Of a stretch of 64,000 nucleotides of DNA, positions 33,589-41,677 are shown in pieces; the stretch's first letter is position 1, and each line of letters begins with the position of its first letter. Origin of the DNA: Opitutaceae bacterium (GTDB lineage Bacteria; Verrucomicrobiota; Verrucomicrobiia; Opitutales; Opitutaceae); contig JAHCAZ010000010.1 in the NCBI GenBank assembly GCA_019634615.1, forward strand, positions 1 through 64,000, given 5' to 3'. Below the pieces are notes generated by a model. The model searched no databases, had not been told where the DNA came from, and saw nothing but the letters and a program-made list of their open reading frames with translations. Made by a program: the position numbers and the translations under genes.

Positions 33589-35223
33589 ATGCAGGTCTGG
33601 CGCATCCTCGTCCGGTATGCCGGCTGGCGGCTTCCGCTATCGGCCGCCTGCGGCATTGCGGCCGGCGCCGCCCTTGCGGCGCTCATGCGCCTCATGCACC
33701 GGGCGCTCACCCTGCCGCCGGGCGAGCAGGGCGCCGCCGCCCTCCAGTTCGTCCTCCTGGTCGTGGTGTACTTCCTCGGCAATGTCGCGGCCCAGCACGC
33801 CCTCAGCACGGCCGCCGAGCGCCTGCAATGGCGCCTGCGCCTCCAGCTGCTGCGCCAGGTCCTCGCCACGCCGCTGCGGCGCCTCGAGCGCGCCGGCCCG
33901 GCCCGGCTGTTCAACCTGCTCGGGCCCGACGTGCGCGTCGTGACCGACTACGTGTGCAGCCTGCCCGACGCGGTCATCAACGGCACCATCGCCCTCGGCT
34001 GCTTCGGCTACATGGCCTGGCTCTCGCCGGCCGTCCTGGCGTTCAACCTCCTGTTCGTCGCCCTCGCCGCCGCGTGCTACATCGTGCCCGAGCGCCTCGC
34101 CCAGCGCGTGGGCCACGCCGCCGCTGCGGCCAACGACCGCCACACCGGCCAGCTCCAGTACGCGCTCCGGGCGGTGAAGACCCTGCTGCTGAGCCGGCCG
34201 CGGCGCGCCGACTTCGTGGAACGGCACTTCACGGCCGCCGGCCGCGATGTCTGCGAGCTCACCGTGCGCAGCCGCCTCATCCACCTGGTGGCCGAGCGGT
34301 TCGCCGAGGCCATGGTCCTCGCCAATGTCGCCTGCCTGCTGTTCGCCCTGCCGCGTTTCATCGACCTGCCGGTCGCCACCGCCACGGGCATCCTGCTCGC
34401 GGCGATCTTTGTCCGCCAGCCGCTGAAGGATTCCCTCGACCTGATTCCCCGCACGCAGCGCACCCGCGTGGCCCTCGAGCGCATGCAGGCCGAGGGTCTC
34501 GATCCGTGCGAACCCGCGCCCGCGGCCGCCCCCGCCCCGGCAACCCCGACGCCGGCCTTTCGCGAACTCACCTGCGAGGAGGTGACGTTCCACTACGAGA
34601 AGGACCACGACCAGCCCGGCTTCGTCAGCGGCCCCTTCACCCTCCATCTCCGGGCCGGCGAGGTGGTCTTCCTCGTCGGCGGCAACGGCGCCGGCAAGAC
34701 GACCCTGGCCAAGCTGCTCTGCGGCCTCTACCCGCCCGACTCGGGCCGGATCGTGATCGACGGCGCACCCGTCACCGACGAGGCCGACCGCGCCGCCCAG
34801 CGCGCACGGTTCACGGCGGTGTTCACGGAGGACCCGCTGTTCGACCATGTCCTCGGCCTGCCCGCGGCGGAGGCGGAGGCCCGCGGCCGTGCGCTCCTCG
34901 CCCTGCTCCAGCTCGAGGCCAAGGTAGGCCTCGACGGCGCCGCCTTCACGACCATCGACCTCTCCCAGGGACAACGCCGGCGCCTCGTCCTCCTCGCCGC
35001 GCTGCTCGACGAGCGGCCCATCGTGCTGCTCGACGAATGGGCTGCCGATCAGGATCCCGCCTTCCGCGAATTCTTCTACCGGGAGCTGATCCCCGGGCTC
35101 CGCGCGCAGGGGAAGACTGTCGTCGCGATCACGCACGACGACCGCTACTTCGCCCTGGCCGACCGCGTGCTCAAGATCGAGAACGGCCGGATCGTGGGCG
35201 CGGCGGCTTCCGCCGGAGCATGA
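33589..35223 (+). CDS. SyrD/PvdE/YojI-type ABC exporter
   Basis: 544 residues: an N-terminal six-helix membrane domain (about 1-300) fused to an ABC ATPase. Walker A is VGGNGAGKTTLAK. The signature is the variant DLSQGQRRRLVLL and Walker B/D-loop is LLDEWAADQDPAFREFFY, both diagnostic of the cyclic-peptide/siderophore exporter group (SyrD, PvdE, YojI) rather than of MsbA-type flippases. No peptide-synthetase gene is nearby. The next gene overlaps its stop by 4 bases and is a putative glycosyltransferase, so the cargo may be a glycosylated small molecule or lipid. The start at 33589 gives the first membrane helix. Confidence 0.88.
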   Translation: MQVWRILVRYAGWRLPLSAACGIAAGAALAALMRLMHRALTLPPGEQGAAALQFVLLVVVYFLGNVAAQHALSTAAERLQWRLRLQLLRQVLATPLRRLERAGPARLFNLLGPDVRVVTDYVCSLPDAVINGTIALGCFGYMAWLSPAVLAFNLLFVALAAACYIVPERLAQRVGHAAAAANDRHTGQLQYALRAVKTLLLSRPRRADFVERHFTAAGRDVCELTVRSRLIHLVAERFAEAMVLANVACLLFALPRFIDLPVATATGILLAAIFVRQPLKDSLDLIPRTQRTRVALERMQAEGLDPCEPAPAAAPAPATPTPAFRELTCEEVTFHYEKDHDQPGFVSGPFTLHLRAGEVVFLVGGNGAGKTTLAKLLCGLYPPDSGRIVIDGAPVTDEADRAAQRARFTAVFTEDPLFDHVLGLPAAEAEARGRALLALLQLEAKVGLDGAAFTTIDLSQGQRRRLVLLAALLDERPIVLLDEWAADQDPAFREFFYRELIPGLRAQGKTVVAITHDDRYFALADRVLKIENGRIVGAAASAGA

Positions 35224-36986
35224 ATGCCTCCGGCCCGAGCCACGCAGCCGAGCCGGCCGCGCCGCTGTGCGTCGTGACCGCCGCCAACGCGCCTTTCCGG
35301 CGCTGTCTCTGGCAGTTCCTGCGCGGATTGGAACGCGCCGGCTGGGATGCGGCCACGACGGTTGTGGTCTTCGACCTCGGGCTGGGCCGCCACCGGGCAG
35401 AACTGGAGCGGCGCTTTCCCCGGGCCGCCTTTCGCCCCTTCGACTTCACCCCGCACCCGCCGCATGTGGCCGACCTCGGCACCTTCGCCTGGAAGCCGCT
35501 CGCGATCGCCGCGGTCATGCGTGAGCACCCCGGCGACGTGCTGTGGCTCGACAGCGCCACCCTGCTGCGCGAGCCGTTGCCCGCCGTGCACACCCGCGTC
35601 CGCCGCCAGCCGGTCCTCACGCTGGCCGGGCAGGCGCGCCTTCGCGACCGCTGCGCCCCCGCGGTGCTCGACGCCCTCGCGGTTCCCGGCCCCGCCCGTG
35701 ACGCCCGCGAACGCGTGGCCGGCGTGGTGGGCCTGCGCGGCGACGCGCCCCTCGCCGCGGCCGTGGTCGTGGAGTGGTGCACCCTCGCTCTCCGGCCCGA
35801 GCTCATCGCGATCCCGGCCGACTTCCCGCGCCACCAATGCGACCAGGCGCTGCTCTCGATCGTGCTGCTCCGCCGGGCCCTCGCCGGCGAGCCGGCGCTC
35901 TCCCCGGGGGACATCGACATCAGTTGCGCCCACCCGGTGCGCTGGATGTCCTCGCGCAACAAGGTCGCGCCCGGCGTTCCTCGATGGCTTGATCCGCCGG
36001 TCCGCGCCTGGTTCGCACTCCGCAAGGCCGCCGACCGATTCGCCTGGCGCCTGCGGCGATTCAAGGCCACCCGCGTCAACGGGCTGCACCGCTGGCCGAA
36101 GGAGCACTTCCAGGCGTTCGTCGCCCGCGCCGGCGAACCGGCCGTGACCATCGCGGCGCCGCGGTGGAGCTATTACGCCGATCCGTTTGTGGCGGAATCC
36201 GCCGGCCGCCGCTGCCTCTTCGTCGAGGAGTTCCAGTACTGCGAGCACCGGGGCCGCCTGGTGGCGATCCCGCTGGACGCTCAGCTGCGGCCGGGCGCGC
36301 CGCAGCCGCTTCTCCTGCAGGGCGGACCCGCGGGCCACCTCTCCTACCCCCATGTCTTCGCCCACGCCGGCGCCCTCTACCTCGTGCCCGAGAGCGCGGC
36401 GGATCGCGCCGTCGACCTGTTCGTGTGCGAGGAATTCCCGCACCGCTGGCGCTGGTTCCGGCGCCTGCTGGACGACGTGGACGCGGTTGACTCCAATCTC
36501 TGGCACCACGCCGGCCGCTGGTGGTTGCTCACCTTCGCCCGCCGCCGCCCCGGGGAGCCGCGGGCCCTGGAACTGCACCACGCCGCCGACCTGCACGGCG
36601 CGCCGTGGGCACCGCATCCGGTCAACCGCGAGCGCCGCTACGCCGGCGCCCCCTTTTCCTCCGGCCGCAACGCCGGCGCCTGCCTGCCGCTGCCCGACGG
36701 CACTTGGCTGCGCCCGGCGCATGCCAGCACGCGCTATTACGGCGAGGGCGTGCAGCTCATGCATCTCCACACGCTCACGCCCGAGGTCTTCGCCGAGCGC
36801 GGGTTCGCCGGGGCGCATCCCGCGGCGGACCTCGCCCGGACGCTGCCGCTGCACCATGTCACCGGCGGCCCGGACGTCCTGGCCGGCGATGTCCGCCTCC
36901 GCACAAGCTACGGCCAGCACCTGCCGCTCTTCCGGCGCTGGGCCGTCCGGCCCGACTCCCGCGCAACCCGCCTCGCCACCCCATGA
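35220..36986 (+). CDS. Two-domain protein: N-terminal glycosyltransferase-like, C-terminal GINT1-N-like propeller
   Basis: 588 residues. Residues 1-270 look like a GT-A-type fold with an acidic DVLWLDSATLL motif. The C-terminal part (about 300-560) has the repeating pattern of the N-domain of plant glucosamine inositolphosphorylceramide transferase (GINT1): WSYYADPFVAE, LFVEEFQYCEHRGRLVAI, GHLSYPHVFAHAGALYLVPE, and VDAVDSNLWHHAGRWWLLTF, a five-bladed propeller. In bacteria this domain occurs in envelope-glycan loci; its activity there is not established. The resemblance is interesting beside a candidate inositolphosphorylceramide pathway. The start is an ATGA overlap with the exporter, and its stop overlaps the next gene in the same way. 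Confidence 0.7.
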   Translation: MNASGPSHAAEPAAPLCVVTAANAPFRRCLWQFLRGLERAGWDAATTVVVFDLGLGRHRAELERRFPRAAFRPFDFTPHPPHVADLGTFAWKPLAIAAVMREHPGDVLWLDSATLLREPLPAVHTRVRRQPVLTLAGQARLRDRCAPAVLDALAVPGPARDARERVAGVVGLRGDAPLAAAVVVEWCTLALRPELIAIPADFPRHQCDQALLSIVLLRRALAGEPALSPGDIDISCAHPVRWMSSRNKVAPGVPRWLDPPVRAWFALRKAADRFAWRLRRFKATRVNGLHRWPKEHFQAFVARAGEPAVTIAAPRWSYYADPFVAESAGRRCLFVEEFQYCEHRGRLVAIPLDAQLRPGAPQPLLLQGGPAGHLSYPHVFAHAGALYLVPESAADRAVDLFVCEEFPHRWRWFRRLLDDVDAVDSNLWHHAGRWWLLTFARRRPGEPRALELHHAADLHGAPWAPHPVNRERRYAGAPFSSGRNAGACLPLPDGTWLRPAHASTRYYGEGVQLMHLHTLTPEVFAERGFAGAHPAADLARTLPLHHVTGGPDVLAGDVRLRTSYGQHLPLFRRWAVRPDSRATRLATP

Positions 36987-37807
36987 ACACCGCTCGCCCC
37001 GCCGCACCGACGATCACCGTGGTGATCGCCACTTACGAGCAGCCGATGTCGCTCGGAAAGCTTTTCGACGCACTCGCCCCGCAGGTCGAGGCCACCGACG
37101 AGGTGATCATCGCCGACGACGGCTCCGGCCCGTGGATCCATGAATTCGTCGCCGGCTGGCGCTCCCGCCTGCGGTGCCCACTCCTGCACGTCAGCCATCC
37201 GCGTTCCGGCGAGCACAAGTCGCGCATCGGCAACCGCGCCGTCGCGCACGCCACGCGCGACTACCTGGTCTTTTTCGACGGCGACTGCGTCCCCCACCCA
37301 CGATGCCTCGCCGATCACCGGGCGCTCGCCGAGCGCGGCTGGTGGGTCCAGGCGCAGCGCGGCTGCGTGCGCGAACGCCACACGGCGCGCTTTGCCCCCG
37401 ACCTGCGATCGCGCCTCGCCTGCGTGCTGCGCGGCGGCTTCCGCGACCCGATCATCCTGCGCTGGCCGATCGCGCGGGTGCGGCGCCTCGCGGACTGGGA
37501 CGACGCCACCGGCTGCAACTTCGCCATGTGGCGCGCGGACTTCGTGGCCGTGAATGGCTACGACGAGCGCTTCCGCGGCTGGGGCGCACTCGACATCGAG
37601 CTGACCATGCGCCTCCGCCATCTCGGCGTCCGCTGCAAGGACATCTCCTGGCAGGCGCTCGTCTACCATCTCGACCATCCGAGGCAGTCGCGCGCTGCCG
37701 TTCCCCTCAGCGCGCAACTGCTCGCCGAAACCCTGCGCACGCGCCGCGTGCGCACCCCGCACGGCCTCGACGGCCACGGCGACATCACCCCGCCAGCGCG
37801 TCACTGA
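36983..37807 (+). CDS. Family 2 glycosyltransferase
   Basis: 274 residues. A GT-A fold: TITVVIATYEQP and DEVIIADDGSG at the N-terminus, the metal-binding DGDCV motif in YLVFFDGDCVPHP, and a galactosyltransferase-C-like segment (ATGCNFAMWRADFVAVNGYD, WGALDIELTMRL). It would transfer a sugar from a nucleotide donor to an envelope acceptor. It is translationally coupled to the previous gene and ends 6 bases before a convergent glycosyltransferase. Confidence 0.87.
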   Translation: MNTARPAAPTITVVIATYEQPMSLGKLFDALAPQVEATDEVIIADDGSGPWIHEFVAGWRSRLRCPLLHVSHPRSGEHKSRIGNRAVAHATRDYLVFFDGDCVPHPRCLADHRALAERGWWVQAQRGCVRERHTARFAPDLRSRLACVLRGGFRDPIILRWPIARVRRLADWDDATGCNFAMWRADFVAVNGYDERFRGWGALDIELTMRLRHLGVRCKDISWQALVYHLDHPRQSRAAVPLSAQLLAETLRTRRVRTPHGLDGHGDITPPARH

Positions 37808-37813
37808 GACGGA

Positions 37814-38761
37814 TCATCCGCACGATCGCCAGCGCGCGGACAGGTGGCGCAGCGCCACGGAATTGCCCCGCTCCGCGTCGCGGGTGGCCCGGTTGACGTT
37901 GGCGCCCAGGCTCGTGCGCCCAAAGCGCCGCCGGTGCTCGCGGGGTTGATAGTCCGTGTAGCCGAGCCGCATCGGGAGGATCCACTTCTCCGCCCGGCAA
38001 TGCGCACTGATCCACACGTCGTCCACGAACCGCACCGCCGCCGGCGCCGCGCTGAAGTCGCCCAGCGCCGCCAGATCGAAGAACCGCGGCCGCACCAGGT
38101 AGGAATGCACGCCCTGCACGATGTCGGTGCGCTCGGGCTGCCGCACCTGGTTCGCCCGCCGGGGCACGTAAGGCGCCCGGGCCAGACGGGCCCGCAGGGT
38201 GGTCGGCCGGTCAATCAGGTCCGCCGGCACGCGCCAGCCCGCTGCCGTGATCGCCGCATCGGGCCGCCCGGCGGCCAGGGCTTGGTAGGTCGCAAGGAGC
38301 CGCCGGTGATAGACGCGATCATCGTCGACGACGACGACCGCCTGGTCCGGGTCCACGGTTCCCAGCGTCGACAAAAACTTGGTCGCCGGCCCCTGGTCGG
38401 GCACCGCCACCACGGTGACGCTGCGCAGCGCGGCGATCCATGTCGGCACCGTCGTGGTGTGCTGCTCCCGCTCGCTCCACGTCGGCACGCAGAGGAGGAT
38501 CCGCTCCGGCGCCGCCGTCTGGCGCAACAGGCTCTTCAGCGTCGGCGCCAACGCGTCGATGCGGCTCGGAATGGTTGTCAGGGTGACGACCAGGCCCGAC
38601 CGCCGCGGGTTGCGTTGGCAAAGGTCATCGAGTGCGGCCAGCGACTGCCCGCGCAGCGAGCGCTCGTCCAGCCAAGCCGCCAGCAGGTTTTCCCCCGTGA
38701 AATAACAAGCCAGGCCGTAGGCGGCCAGCAGCGCGAGTCCGAGACTGGCGGCCAGGATCAT
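37814..38761 (-). CDS. Putative membrane-anchored glycosyltransferase
   Basis: 315 residues. One N-terminal membrane helix (about 2-20) is followed by a GT-A-like domain: VVTLTTIPSRIDALAPTLKS, ERILLCVPTW, PATKFLSTL and the acidic motif VVVVDDDRVY, then FVDDVWISAHC. No family number can be given with confidence. Its start overlaps the stop of the VTT gene by 4 bases, so the two are coupled. Confidence 0.75.
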   Translation of the reverse strand: MILAASLGLALLAAYGLACYFTGENLLAAWLDERSLRGQSLAALDDLCQRNPRRSGLVVTLTTIPSRIDALAPTLKSLLRQTAAPERILLCVPTWSEREQHTTTVPTWIAALRSVTVVAVPDQGPATKFLSTLGTVDPDQAVVVVDDDRVYHRRLLATYQALAAGRPDAAITAAGWRVPADLIDRPTTLRARLARAPYVPRRANQVRQPERTDIVQGVHSYLVRPRFFDLAALGDFSAAPAAVRFVDDVWISAHCRAEKWILPMRLGYTDYQPREHRRRFGRTSLGANVNRATRDAERGNSVALRHLSARWRSCG

Positions 38762-39432
38762 GAGGCGGAACGGGCCAGCCAACGGCTGCGCCGCAGGAGG
38801 CGGGCCGCGACGGCCGCCGCGATGAGCACGCTCAATCCTGTCAGCGCCGGCGCCAACCGACCCTCGAGAATGCCATGGCCCAAAATCACACCGGCGCAGA
38901 TCCACGGCAGCGCCACGAGCCAGGAGACGATCAGGTAAAGCCGGAACGGCACCGCGGCCAGCGCGAGGACACAGCTGCCGAGGATCATCGGCGGCCCCGG
39001 GGTCAGGCGCACCACGAGCGCGACGCCGAGCGCATTCGTCGCCGTGACGCGCGGCACCTCCCAGCCCCGGCGGCGTACGAGCCGTTCCACGACGGGCCGC
39101 AGGGCATAACGGGCGATCGCATAGGAAAGCGCCTGCTGCACGGCGACGGCGACGCCGGCGGCCGCGATGACGCCGGGCAGCGTGAGCTGCGGCGCAAACG
39201 CCTCGCCCGCCGGCACCGTGAACCAGATCAGCGGCAGCGGCACCAAGGCCATCGCTGTGAAATAGGCCCAGGGCCCGGTCGCCCGAACCGTCGTCAGGAC
39301 CTCCTTGAGCACCGCCGCCGGGGCGGCCTCCCGCCCGAGCAGCCACGCCCCGCCGGCCACCGCCAGGAGACCCAGCCCCAGCCAGCCCCAGGGCAGGCGG
39401 GAGGCACGGGACGCGGCGACGGGGGCGGACAT
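38758..39432 (-). CDS. VTT/DedA-type membrane protein
   Basis: 224 residues with about six hydrophobic segments. It resembles the VTT (SNARE-associated, TMEM41/VMP1/DedA) superfamily: FTVPAGEAFAPQLTL, a re-entrant region AVQQALSYAIARYALRPVVER and the conserved RLTPGPPMILGSCVLAL. Members act in lipid scrambling or undecaprenyl phosphate recycling, which fits a lipid/glycan region; the substrate here is unknown. The start at 39432 is the Met before SAPVAAS. Confidence 0.78.
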   Translation of the reverse strand: MSAPVAASRASRLPWGWLGLGLLAVAGGAWLLGREAAPAAVLKEVLTTVRATGPWAYFTAMALVPLPLIWFTVPAGEAFAPQLTLPGVIAAAGVAVAVQQALSYAIARYALRPVVERLVRRRGWEVPRVTATNALGVALVVRLTPGPPMILGSCVLALAAVPFRLYLIVSWLVALPWICAGVILGHGILEGRLAPALTGLSVLIAAAVAARLLRRSRWLARSAS

Positions 39433-39539
39433 GACCGCACTATCTGCGGGCGCCGCCGCCGCCCGCAAGATTCAACCCGCCCGGCAGGGGGCTCTCGACA
39501 ACGCCCGCGCTTTCCCGCGATCATCCTGCGCTCGCCGCC

Positions 39540-40469
39540 ATGTCCGCCCCCGCTTCCGTCCCCACCACGCTGGATGTCGTTTACACTTGGGTGGACGGGG
39601 CCTGGCCGGGCTACGCCGCGGTCCAGCAGCGGCACTCGCCCACGCCCCTCGATCTCAACCCCGAGCGCTACCGCGACGCCCACCAGCTCCTGCGCTACAG
39701 CCTGCGTTCGCTGGAGCGGTTCTGCCCCTGGGTCGGCCGCGTGTTCCTGCTCACGATGCGACCGCAGGTGCCGGCCTGGCTGCGCCGCGACCATCCCAAG
39801 GTCCGCCTCGTGCACCATGACGAGATCATGGACCCGGCGATCCTCCCCACCTTCAACTGCAACACGATCGAGAGCCACCTGCACCAGATCCCCGGCGTGT
39901 CGCCGCGGTTCCTCTACCTCAACGACGATTTCCTGTTCGGCCGCGCCACGGCCCCGGCGGACTTCTTTGCGGACGACGGCCGCATCAGGGTCTTCGGCTC
40001 CCTCGCCGGCGAGCGCCTGCCCTTCCGCATTTTCGACGGCCGGCTCCGCTTCATCTCGCTGGGCTTCATCGAGCACGCTCCGATCCTCGTCGACCGCGAC
40101 CTGTTCGCGGCCGCCATCGCCTCGCGCCCCGCCGAGATCGCCGCCACCCGGGCGCGCCGGTTCCGGCACGACGCGCAGGTGCGGGCGGATTTCCTCTATC
40201 GCTACCACCTGCTGGCCCGATGCCGCGACCGTGCCGTGGCCGAGCCGTTCTGGCGCCTGTTGCGCTATCACCGCTTCCACAAGATCCGCCAGAACCCGGA
40301 CACCGAGGCCCGGGCCTTCGCACGGCTGCGTGCCTTGCGGCCGAAATTCTACTGCCTCAACGACGACCAGGGCGACGCGCCCAACCCCACCGTGAACGCC
40401 CTCGTCCGCGATTTCCTCCAGGAACTGTACCCCCAACCGTCGTCATTCGAACAGGCAGGCAATTCTTAA
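39540..40469 (+). CDS. Stealth-family sugar-phosphate transferase
   Basis: 309 residues with the Stealth conserved regions in order: CR1 LDVVYTWVDG at the start, CR2 DAHQLLRYSLRSLERFCPW and FNCNTIESHLHQIPG with FLYLNDDFLFG, and CR4-like FYCLNDDQGD near the end. Stealth proteins are hexose-1-phosphate transferases that build phosphodiester-linked capsule or envelope polymers and are related to the N-terminal part of GlcNAc-1-phosphotransferase. It stands alone on the plus strand between two minus-strand groups. Confidence 0.9.
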   Translation: MSAPASVPTTLDVVYTWVDGAWPGYAAVQQRHSPTPLDLNPERYRDAHQLLRYSLRSLERFCPWVGRVFLLTMRPQVPAWLRRDHPKVRLVHHDEIMDPAILPTFNCNTIESHLHQIPGVSPRFLYLNDDFLFGRATAPADFFADDGRIRVFGSLAGERLPFRIFDGRLRFISLGFIEHAPILVDRDLFAAAIASRPAEIAATRARRFRHDAQVRADFLYRYHLLARCRDRAVAEPFWRLLRYHRFHKIRQNPDTEARAFARLRALRPKFYCLNDDQGDAPNPTVNALVRDFLQELYPQPSSFEQAGNS

Positions 40470-40594
40470 CCACGGATACAGACCTAGAAACCACTGATGA
40501 ACACTTATGAACACTGATTGGAATCAGTGAAGATCAGTGCAGATAAGTGGTTTATCCGGTTTGTATCCGTGCAATCCGTGTAATCCGTGGTAAA
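40466..40594. repeat. Large imperfect palindromic intergenic element
   Basis: The 155-base gap after the Stealth gene is AT-richer than its surroundings. The ends ttaaccacggata (40466-40478) and atccgtggtaa (40583-40593) are inverted, and inner stretches (ccactgat/atcagtg, gtatccgt/acggatac, aagtggtt/aaccact) also pair. It also contains short direct repeats of atccgtg (40565, 40574, 40583). This is the pattern of a dispersed palindromic repeat or MITE-like element. It overlaps the last codons of the Stealth gene. Confidence 0.6.
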
Positions 40595-40624
40595 AAAACT
40601 CCGCATCCCCCGCGTGAGGCGCCT

Positions 40625-41677
40625 TTACCGATGGTACAACGCGACCAACCGGTCCGCGCATTTTTCCCAGTCGTACGCCGCCGCGACTTGCCGCGCCGCT
40701 TTCGCGTATTCCGCATGGCGCCCTGCGTCGCCCGTCACGCGTCGGATGCCATCGGCCAGCGCTGCCGGGTCACCCGGTGCGACCAATTCGCCCACGCCCG
40801 CGCCCTCCAGCCACTCGGCATAGCCGCGGATGCGCGAGGCCACGACCGGCACGCCGTGCGCCAGCGCCTCGAGGGCGACCAGGCCGAAGCTCTCGCCGCC
40901 GAGGGATGGAACGACGCAGACGTCGGCCGCCTGCAACGCCGCCGCGAGTCCGGCCGCGCTCACGCCACCCCGCTTCGTCCCGGGGCCGACCGCGTTGAGC
41001 GCAAATCCGCCCGGCGACGCCGCCGCCAGCCGCTGCATCGCCGCGTGCAGCACGGCGAAGCCCTTGCGCGGCTCGTCGGCCCGGCCGACGAAGAGCACGT
41101 GCACGGGACTGCCCGGTGGACGCTCCGGTCGCACTTCGCTCGCCGGCGGCAGCCGGACGCCGTTCGGCACCACGGAAAATTCCGCCGGGTGCCAGCGCGT
41201 GGCGAAGTCGCGCGCCGCCGCCGACACCGCGATGCGCCGGTCCAGCTGCCGGTTGATCCACCGGCACCACGGCCACGCCCAGAGGTAGCCGCGGCTGGAC
41301 TCGGAGTACGTGTGGAAGGTGCCAACCCGCAGCGCGCTCCCCGCGTGCCGCAGGACAAAGGTGTTCAGTGTCGGCAGGAACGGCTCCTGCAGGTGCACCA
41401 CGTCGGGCCGGAATTCGCGCAGCAGCCGGCGCACGGCGCCACCGATCCGCAGGTCCAGCGTCACGCGGCTGCGGGCACCGTTGAGCGAGCCCACCCGCAC
41501 GCGCCCGAGACGCACGATCCGCGGGTCGCTCGCCGGTGACGCGGCTGACGACGGGCCGACGAGCCGCACCTCGCAGCCGCGGCGCGCGAGTGTCTCCAGC
41601 AGGTCCAAGGCGTGGCGGTTGACGCCGCCCGGCACGGCCAGGTCGTAGGGCGTCGTCAGCAGGACGCGCATGGTCAT
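40625..41677 (-). CDS. GT4 glycosyltransferase resembling PimA
   Basis: 350 residues, a GT-B fold family 4 enzyme. The N-terminal half reads VPGGVNRHALDLLETLARRG, DVVHLQEPFLPTLN and TFHTYSESSRGY, strongly reminiscent of the phosphatidyl-myo-inositol mannosyltransferase PimA; the C-terminal half has VVPNGVRLPP, LFVGRADEPRKG and the donor site ESFGLVALEALAHGVPVV. Its start overlaps the stop of the phosphonopyruvate decarboxylase by 4 bases, so it belongs to the phosphonate operon. With inositol-lipid genes 20 kb away, a lipid-linked inositol acceptor is conceivable but unproven. Confidence 0.8.
   Translation of the reverse strand: MTMRVLLTTPYDLAVPGGVNRHALDLLETLARRGCEVRLVGPSSAASPASDPRIVRLGRVRVGSLNGARSRVTLDLRIGGAVRRLLREFRPDVVHLQEPFLPTLNTFVLRHAGSALRVGTFHTYSESSRGYLWAWPWCRWINRQLDRRIAVSAAARDFATRWHPAEFSVVPNGVRLPPASEVRPERPPGSPVHVLFVGRADEPRKGFAVLHAAMQRLAAASPGGFALNAVGPGTKRGGVSAAGLAAALQAADVCVVPSLGGESFGLVALEALAHGVPVVASRIRGYAEWLEGAGVGELVAPGDPAALADGIRRVTGDAGRHAEYAKAARQVAAAYDWEKCADRLVALYHR

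Noticed and set aside
32340..35219. Extension of the two-domain glycosyltransferase gene to an ATG at 32340, giving 1548 residues
   Set aside because: The first 960 residues would run antisense to the exostosin-like gene and out of frame through the ABC exporter and have no domain character. The ATGA overlap at 35220 is the natural start.
40466..40594. CRISPR-like array or attachment site
   Set aside because: The repeats are inverted and nested with no regular spacing or spacers, and no integrase or Cas gene is present.
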